A stretch of 11,818 nucleotides of DNA from Ignavibacteriales bacterium (GTDB taxonomy: Bacteria > Bacteroidota > Ignavibacteria > Ignavibacteriales > Ignavibacteriaceae): NCBI GenBank assembly GCA_027349615.1, contig DAIEML010000055.1, positions 1 through 11,818 of the forward strand, read 5' to 3'. The notes beneath the pieces are model-generated. The model ran no database searches. It saw only the letters and a list, made by a program, of their open reading frames with translations, and was not told the DNA's origin. Numbering within the stretch: the stretch's first letter is position 1; each line of letters starts with the position of its first letter. This document shows, one piece after another, positions 7,213 through 11,818 of this stretch. Position numbers and translations under genes: made by a program.

Positions 7213-9846
7213 ATGAAAACTCAAAATTCCATATCCAAGTTTATTTCATGTCTAATTTCTTTTTTTACTATAACAATTTTCTCTCAGGTTTCTATTTATG
7301 CTGATTCAATTGATTCTGCTGACGCAAGTAAAACAGCAAAAGGAATAAAGATTGTTCAACTTGAACCTAAGAAAATTGATTTTTCTTCAAAAGCAATTTC
7401 ATCCATAAAAAAAGAAAATCCTAAAAACTCTCTAACAAGTTCTGAGATTGAACTAAAATGGGATGCAACTGAACCAAATGGTTATTGTTACTGGACAACT
7501 GAATACGATACAGCATGTGTAACCTTCGAGGCTGTTACCGGCGGAAGATTAGATTCAATTAAAGTAGCTCTCTTAAATACAGGTTCGATTGAAGGCGCAA
7601 TTTGGTCATATACTGGATCAGAGGCAGCACCATTAGGACATCAATTATCTGGATTATTCTGGGCAACGGTTAATCAATCTGCCACAACACCATTCCCTGT
7701 TCCCTATCAGAATTGGGCAAGTGTTGATCTTCGATCATATTCCATTTCTACAGATCAGCCGTTTGCTGTTGCTTTTATTATTGGGTATGATCCATCTATT
7801 CCGGGAATTATGACCACTGATTACTCTAGTCAAGTAGCTTACCATAGCCTTACTTATTTGCAATATCCAGGATATGGATATTATCCAGGATGGTACTTTA
7901 TTACAACTTCAACATCAACGATAGCAATTTATCTCATTCGTGCTTATGTAAGTATAAGCCTGTTGTCTCCAACTCTTGCTAGTCCGGCAGATGGTTCTAC
8001 AAATGTTTCTCTGAATCCAACTTTATCATGGAATAATATATCAAATGCACTAAACTATAGTCTTCAAGTTTCTACAGATCCAAACTTTAATTCTACGGTT
8101 GTAAATGTTTCTGGAATCTCAAATACATCGTTTCAATTAAGTAATTTGTCCAATGGATTAACTTATTATTGGAGAGTCAATGCTTCTTATTCAAATGGAA
8201 TAAGCGATTGGTCTCAGGTTTGGAGATTTACAACTTTAGGTTCTCAAATTTTATTGCCGGTGGTTCAGACAAACGCTGCAGCAAATATTGGAATAGCATC
8301 AGCTACTTTAAACGGAACAGTAAACCCAAACAGTTCAAGCACCGATGTTCAATTTGAATATGGAACAACAGCAAGTTATGGAAATGCTATAACTGCAGCA
8401 GGCAGTCCATTCACTGGGAATACAAATTTAAATGTTAACGCAAATTTGTCTGGATTAGCTTCAAACACTTTATATCATTTTAGAATAAAGGCCACAAATG
8501 GTTCTGGTACAAGCTATGGAAGCGATATAGCTTTCCGTACATTATTTAATTATCCTGGTTCAATCGATTTAGTAAAAACTTTTTCTTTTAATGATCCTTC
8601 AAAATCTTCTAGCTTTAGATTGATTGGAATTCCAGGGCAGACAAATTTCTCTATTTCTCAGTTGTTGACTGGAAATTTTAAAGAAGATTGGGATGCTTAT
8701 TACGATAATGGAAATGTGAATGATTATTTGATTGAATATGATGGATCTCCAACATTTCAATTCAAACCAGGAAACGGATTTTGGATGCTTAGTAAAAATT
8801 TATTAAATCTCTCTAAAAATGTTCCAACGGTAATTTTAAGTGCCGATAACTCATATCAAATATCTTTGCACAATGGATGGAATATTATTTCTAATCCATT
8901 TGAAAAAGGTGTAATCTGGGACAGTGTAATTAAATTAAATTCTCTTCCGGCTAATTCTATTATTTATTCGTGGAATGGAGCGTGGACTCAAGCCTCAGTA
9001 TTCAATACTTTAGAAGGATATTATTTTTACAATCAGCAGAATCTTAATTCACTCAAAATATCTTATAATCCGGCAGATATTGCCGGTAAAGAAATTAATA
9101 AGTTACCGAGAATCCATAATGAAATTGATAAAACAGAACTTAAATTATCTTTAATCTTAAATGATAATGAAAAGTCTTTTGTAATTATTGCCATTGATTC
9201 GGCAGCAAATGATGACTTTGATGAGCAAGATATTTTAGCGCCTCCGGGAGATTTTGAAGAAACAAATATTTCATTATTTAATAAAAGTTTGTCATCAACT
9301 TACAAAATGCTCATTAAAGAAACGAGATCCGAAATTGGAGAAGGAAAAATATTCAATGCGAAAATTAAAAATAACCTAAATCAAAAATTATTATTACAAG
9401 TTGAAGGTATGGTTAATTTTAATAATTACGAAATTTATTTACTAGATAATTCATTACATAAATTTTATGATCTGCACAATAAAAATAATATTGAAATAAA
9501 ACCTTCGTCTAATGAAAAAGATTTTCAAATAATTATCGGCAGTAGAAATTTTATAGAAAATATCAAAATTGAAAATATTCCGGTTGAATTTTTTCTGTCA
9601 GACAATTATCCAAACCCTTTCAATCCGGTTACAACTATTGAATATTCAATACCGCAAAAAGAATTAGTAATTATAAAAATTTTTGATATACTTGGAAAAG
9701 ATGTTAAAACCTTGATTAATGAAATTAAGGCCCCAGGATATTATCAAATCGATTTTAATGCGAAGAGTTTTGCAAGTGGAATTTATTTTTATCGAATGGA
9801 ATCTGGAAGTTTTATAACAACGAAAAAACTAATTTTAGTAAAGTGA
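7213..9846 (+). CDS. Large T9SS-secreted surface protein with Fn3 domains
   Basis: This 877-residue protein has a signal peptide (about 1-30, cleaved near IYA-DS). Residues about 75-245 form an aromatic, beta-rich domain of jelly-roll appearance (NWASVDLRSYSISTDQPFAV). Two Fn3 domains follow, at about 250-345 (LNPTLSWNNISNALNYSLQV, then YYWRVNA) and 346-445 (SATLNGTVNPN, then LYHFRIKATN). Residues about 467-620 hold two related modules typical of Ignavibacteria surface proteins (FKPGNGFWMLSK and HNGWNIISNPF). The last roughly 85 residues, from about 791, are a type A T9SS sorting domain: NYPNPFNPVTTIEYSIP, IFDILGKDVKTL, and SFASGIYFYRME, ending TTKKLILVK. It should cross the outer membrane by T9SS and lose this tail. 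No catalytic motif is visible, so a binding or adhesive role is likelier than an enzyme. The ribosome binding site is GAGGA at 7204-7208. It lies 53 bp after the caspase gene and may share its transcript. Confidence 0.85.
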   Translation: MKTQNSISKFISCLISFFTITIFSQVSIYADSIDSADASKTAKGIKIVQLEPKKIDFSSKAISSIKKENPKNSLTSSEIELKWDATEPNGYCYWTTEYDTACVTFEAVTGGRLDSIKVALLNTGSIEGAIWSYTGSEAAPLGHQLSGLFWATVNQSATTPFPVPYQNWASVDLRSYSISTDQPFAVAFIIGYDPSIPGIMTTDYSSQVAYHSLTYLQYPGYGYYPGWYFITTSTSTIAIYLIRAYVSISLLSPTLASPADGSTNVSLNPTLSWNNISNALNYSLQVSTDPNFNSTVVNVSGISNTSFQLSNLSNGLTYYWRVNASYSNGISDWSQVWRFTTLGSQILLPVVQTNAAANIGIASATLNGTVNPNSSSTDVQFEYGTTASYGNAITAAGSPFTGNTNLNVNANLSGLASNTLYHFRIKATNGSGTSYGSDIAFRTLFNYPGSIDLVKTFSFNDPSKSSSFRLIGIPGQTNFSISQLLTGNFKEDWDAYYDNGNVNDYLIEYDGSPTFQFKPGNGFWMLSKNLLNLSKNVPTVILSADNSYQISLHNGWNIISNPFEKGVIWDSVIKLNSLPANSIIYSWNGAWTQASVFNTLEGYYFYNQQNLNSLKISYNPADIAGKEINKLPRIHNEIDKTELKLSLILNDNEKSFVIIAIDSAANDDFDEQDILAPPGDFEETNISLFNKSLSSTYKMLIKETRSEIGEGKIFNAKIKNNLNQKLLLQVEGMVNFNNYEIYLLDNSLHKFYDLHNKNNIEIKPSSNEKDFQIIIGSRNFIENIKIENIPVEFFLSDNYPNPFNPVTTIEYSIPQKELVIIKIFDILGKDVKTLINEIKAPGYYQIDFNAKSFASGIYFYRMESGSFITTKKLILVK

Positions 9847-9878
9847 AATCCTTAAGAAAATTATAAATTTATTTTTTC
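9847..9878. terminator. AT-rich convergent gene boundary
   Basis: Only 22 bp separate two converging stop codons. The 10-bp palindrome ATAAATTTAT (9863-9872) runs into TTTTTT on the + strand, and AAAA lies on its other side. It might end transcription in both directions, but the stem has no GC pair, so it is a weak candidate. Confidence 0.25.
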
Positions 9879-10468
9879 AACAAGAAATTTTTTGTAATAA
9901 TACTCTTCCCCTTAATTTCAATCGCTGATGAGATTGTTTTATAAAAAGGATACCAAATCTTTAGTTTATATTTTCCCGAAGGAATATTTTTAATCTCAAA
10001 TTCACCGTTTTTGTTTGTCTCAGCAAAAAAAGGATTTTGAAGAACTGCTATCCATGCCTGCATATCCGGATGAACATCGCATAAAATAGTAACAAAACAA
10101 TTTGCATCATTAAATGTATGAGAACGAATTTCGCCAGTCGGCCAAGTGCCAAGATTAAAGCTTCCTGCACATTCGGTTGGTGTAAAAACATTATGAAGAA
10201 CACTATCGCTGTTTAAGAAGTCAACCGTTGTTCCAGCTAATATAGAAAGCACTTTTGGATGGAACATTAAATCTTTTTGATTCATTTCAGCGTGCTTTTT
10301 TGGCGGAATAAATTTCCCTTCAGCTTGTTCAATATATACTAAAACGCTTGAATTATTTTTTTTACCATCGAGCTGAACTTTACCTTTTATACTGCCTGGA
10401 GCTGCCGGGTACGCCGAAATTATTGTAACAATTAAGAAAAGTACTAATAAATATTTTTTAATATCCAT
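9869..10468 (-). CDS. Exported cupredoxin-like copper protein
   Basis: This 199-residue protein has a signal peptide (about 1-22, ending AYPAA). A cupredoxin domain covers about 64-143. The type 1 copper ligands are visible as His92 (LHNVF) and the C-D-V-H-P-D-M cluster giving Cys130, His133 and Met136. Cys100 and Cys124 are additional and could form a disulphide. The copper domain sits within a carboxypeptidase-regulatory-like beta domain: GSIKGKVQLDG at the N-terminus and ETNKNGEFEIKNIPSGKYKLKIWYP at the C-terminus. Proteins of this layout are often labelled methylamine-utilisation or plastocyanin-like; the first label is usually unsupported, and nothing for methylamine is seen here. It likely shuttles electrons in the periplasm. 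It lies 30 bp downstream of the tetrahaem cytochrome gene in one - strand operon, so the cytochrome is its likely partner. The ribosome binding site is weak (GAAAGAAG, about 12 nt before the ATG). Confidence 0.82.
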   Translation of the reverse strand: MDIKKYLLVLFLIVTIISAYPAAPGSIKGKVQLDGKKNNSSVLVYIEQAEGKFIPPKKHAEMNQKDLMFHPKVLSILAGTTVDFLNSDSVLHNVFTPTECAGSFNLGTWPTGEIRSHTFNDANCFVTILCDVHPDMQAWIAVLQNPFFAETNKNGEFEIKNIPSGKYKLKIWYPFYKTISSAIEIKGKSIITKNFLLKK

Positions 10469-10498
10469 TTTAGTTCATTACTTCTTTCAAACAAACTT

Positions 10499-11695
10499 TT
10501 ATCTGTTTTTTCGATTGAAGTAAAGATACAACGATTTTATATCGGAAGGCAACAACTTAGGAAGTGATTTACCTTTAGCATATAAACTCTTTTCCATCAA
10601 AGGAAGATGATTCCAAAGTGCACTAAATAAAACATCTTCGCTGTTGAATGAACTAATTTTGGATAAATTAACTGCATTATAATTATTGCCATCGAAATGG
10701 CAATTCAGGCATCCTTTGTCTTGAATTAATTTTCTGCCCATATTTTCTGAACCGCTTACATGCGCATTATTATTAAAATATAAATATGAAATTAGATTTG
10801 CCATTTCATTTCCTTTGAATGCAGGCATTTGAATTTTATATTTTTGCATCAGTGGTTCCATTTCTGTAGAATGGTTCCACATCATACCAGCAATTTCGGT
10901 TACACTTTTATTCATATTAACTTTAGTAAGATTCGGGCCGATATGTTTTTCATTATGGCAATAAAAACATCCTTTGCTTGAAAATATTTTTTCACCAATT
11001 TTTGGATTACCAGGTTCTAAATAAATTTTACTTTGATTTTTATTTGTGCTCGCTGATTTAATATATGAAGATAGATCAGCGAAATCATCATCCTTAAAAA
11101 CTGGAACTTTAACATTTGATGCTTTCTGCATTTTTTGCATTTTGATAGCATGGTTCCACATAATTTGAGCAAGATAGACCGGCGAAGCATACTTTCCTAT
11201 TTCATCTAATTTAATTTTTCCAGTATTTGAATTTCCTACTGAATGGCAATTTATACAACTCATCTGCGCAAAAAGTTTTTTGCCTTTTTCTGAATTTCCA
11301 GCAGAGCCTAAATATCTTAATTCATAAAGGAATATTCTTAATGAACTAAATTCTTTTGCAGTTAATTTTTGATGATCAATATTTTTTAATTTCATTTGAT
11401 TCATCATAACCGGCGAGTGATTCCACATTTTGGAAATCAAATCATAATTGCTGCTGAATGAAATGTTTATCCCTAAGTCCGGCGCAGATTTTCCGCCTTC
11501 ACCATTTATTGCGTGGCAATTTATACAGCCTTTGTTTTCAAAAACGATTCTGCCTTCAATTGGGTTTTCAGGAAAGCTCTTTTTATTGATCTGTTTTTTC
11601 TGCAGCAAATAATTATTTAATGTAAATCCGGAAAAAATAAAAGATGCTGATAATACATTTACTAAAAATATATAAGTCAAAATCCTAATTTTCAT
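10499..11695 (-). CDS. Tetrahaem cytochrome c made of four tandem monohaem domains
   Basis: This 398-residue protein starts at the ATG at 11695-11693. An upstream in-frame ATG at 11740 is less likely: the chosen one has AAGGAG at a good distance and is followed directly by the signal peptide or anchor (MKIRILTYIFLVNVL, to about residue 24), whereas the longer form adds a charged 15-residue leader. Four CxxCH haem sites lie at 57-61 (CINCH), 147-151 (CINCH), 243-247 (CFYCH) and 329-333 (CLNCH), spaced 86-96 residues apart. Each is followed 29-34 residues later by a W-N-H motif (91-93, 180-182, 273-275, 361-363) with Met residues just after it, which could supply the sixth haem ligand. The repeats suggest internal duplication of a monohaem unit. 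It probably carries electrons across the periplasm and passes them to the cupredoxin. The electron source is not visible. Confidence 0.87.
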   Translation of the reverse strand: MKIRILTYIFLVNVLSASFIFSGFTLNNYLLQKKQINKKSFPENPIEGRIVFENKGCINCHAINGEGGKSAPDLGINISFSSNYDLISKMWNHSPVMMNQMKLKNIDHQKLTAKEFSSLRIFLYELRYLGSAGNSEKGKKLFAQMSCINCHSVGNSNTGKIKLDEIGKYASPVYLAQIMWNHAIKMQKMQKASNVKVPVFKDDDFADLSSYIKSASTNKNQSKIYLEPGNPKIGEKIFSSKGCFYCHNEKHIGPNLTKVNMNKSVTEIAGMMWNHSTEMEPLMQKYKIQMPAFKGNEMANLISYLYFNNNAHVSGSENMGRKLIQDKGCLNCHFDGNNYNAVNLSKISSFNSEDVLFSALWNHLPLMEKSLYAKGKSLPKLLPSDIKSLYLYFNRKNR

Positions 11696-11818
11696 TTCCA
11701 AGCTCCTTCTTTCTTCCTTTATGCAAACCGACAAGAACATAAGTTAAGATACTTGCTAAAATCCAAAAAACAATAATTCCCAAAATACTTATTGCAATAG
11801 AAGCGCTTTGATGATCAT
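11685..11818 (-). CDS. C-terminal fragment of a small single-pass membrane protein
   Basis: On the - strand an open frame enters from the right edge and ends at the TAG at 11687-11685, giving 43 residues. It starts DHQSASIAIS, runs through one strongly hydrophobic segment (ILGIIVFWILASILTYVLVG), and ends in a short basic tail (LHKGRKKELGNEN). This is the pattern of a protein with a C-terminal membrane anchor and a positive-inside cytoplasmic end. Its stop lies 11 nt inside the cytochrome c gene, so the two are translationally linked and belong to one operon. The beginning is outside the window, so the family cannot be named. A small subunit of a respiratory or cytochrome complex is a guess from context only. 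Confidence 0.65.
   Translation of the reverse strand, partial: DHQSASIAISILGIIVFWILASILTYVLVGLHKGRKKELGNEN
11703..11708 (-). promoter_or_regulatory. Ribosome binding site deciding the cytochrome start
   Basis: On the - strand AAGGAG precedes the ATG at 11695-11693 by about 7 nt. The longer start at 11740 would place this site inside the coding region. The site itself lies within the end of the upstream membrane-protein gene. Confidence 0.6.

Noticed and set aside
8169..8357. Open frame on the + strand inside the T9SS-substrate gene
   Set aside because: It is a shifted frame over the Fn3 region with no ribosome binding site and no protein-like features.
9869..10468. Methylamine utilisation gene
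   Set aside because: This label is often given to similar proteins, but there is no methylamine dehydrogenase or related gene here. The sequence supports only a cupredoxin.
11696..11740. Longer start for the tetrahaem cytochrome
   Set aside because: It would put a charged leader before the signal peptide and place the good AAGGAG site inside the gene. The ATG at 11695 is better.

Overview
The window looks like a chromosomal segment of an AT-rich, Gram-negative member of the Bacteroidota/Chlorobi group, most likely an Ignavibacteria-type bacterium. The main evidence is a C-terminal type IX secretion (T9SS) sorting domain in the 877-residue protein, with its NYPNPFNP signature followed by a LASGIYFYR-like stretch. 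A row of Sec signal peptides ending near a Gln or Ala, and several clear GAGGA/AGGAG ribosome binding sites, fit this. The taxonomic call is inference, because no marker gene is present.

Region 1 (2-2606, + strand) holds the tail of a response-regulator receiver domain, then a membrane-anchored HEAT-repeat-like protein with a TTG start, then a processive family 2 glycosyltransferase overlapping it by 4 nt (ATGA). This reads as one operon for making or exporting a polysaccharide, with a regulator and a scaffold. A hairpin overlaps the glycosyltransferase stop, and 238 bp of non-coding DNA follow.

Region 2 (2836-9846, + strand) holds five closely spaced genes. All appear to encode exported proteins: a FecR-like/TPR-like protein; a papain-like (C1) cysteine peptidase with a C-terminal DUF4384-like domain; a small anchored beta-domain protein whose frame is broken by one in-frame TAA just after its signal peptide; a caspase-like (C14) peptidase with two Ig-like domains in front; and a large T9SS-secreted Fn3 protein. 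Two unrelated cysteine-peptidase folds in one secreted set, with DUF4384 on the papain-like enzyme, make this the most interesting part of the window. Its function is not known from the sequence.

Region 3 (9869-11818, - strand) converges on region 2. In transcription order it holds the C-terminus of a small single-pass membrane protein, a four-haem cytochrome c built from four repeats, and a cupredoxin-like copper protein. This looks like an extracytoplasmic electron-transfer operon whose beginning lies beyond the right edge.

No tRNA, rRNA, CRISPR array, insertion sequence, attachment site or phage gene was seen. No stretch of more than 300 bp lacks a gene.
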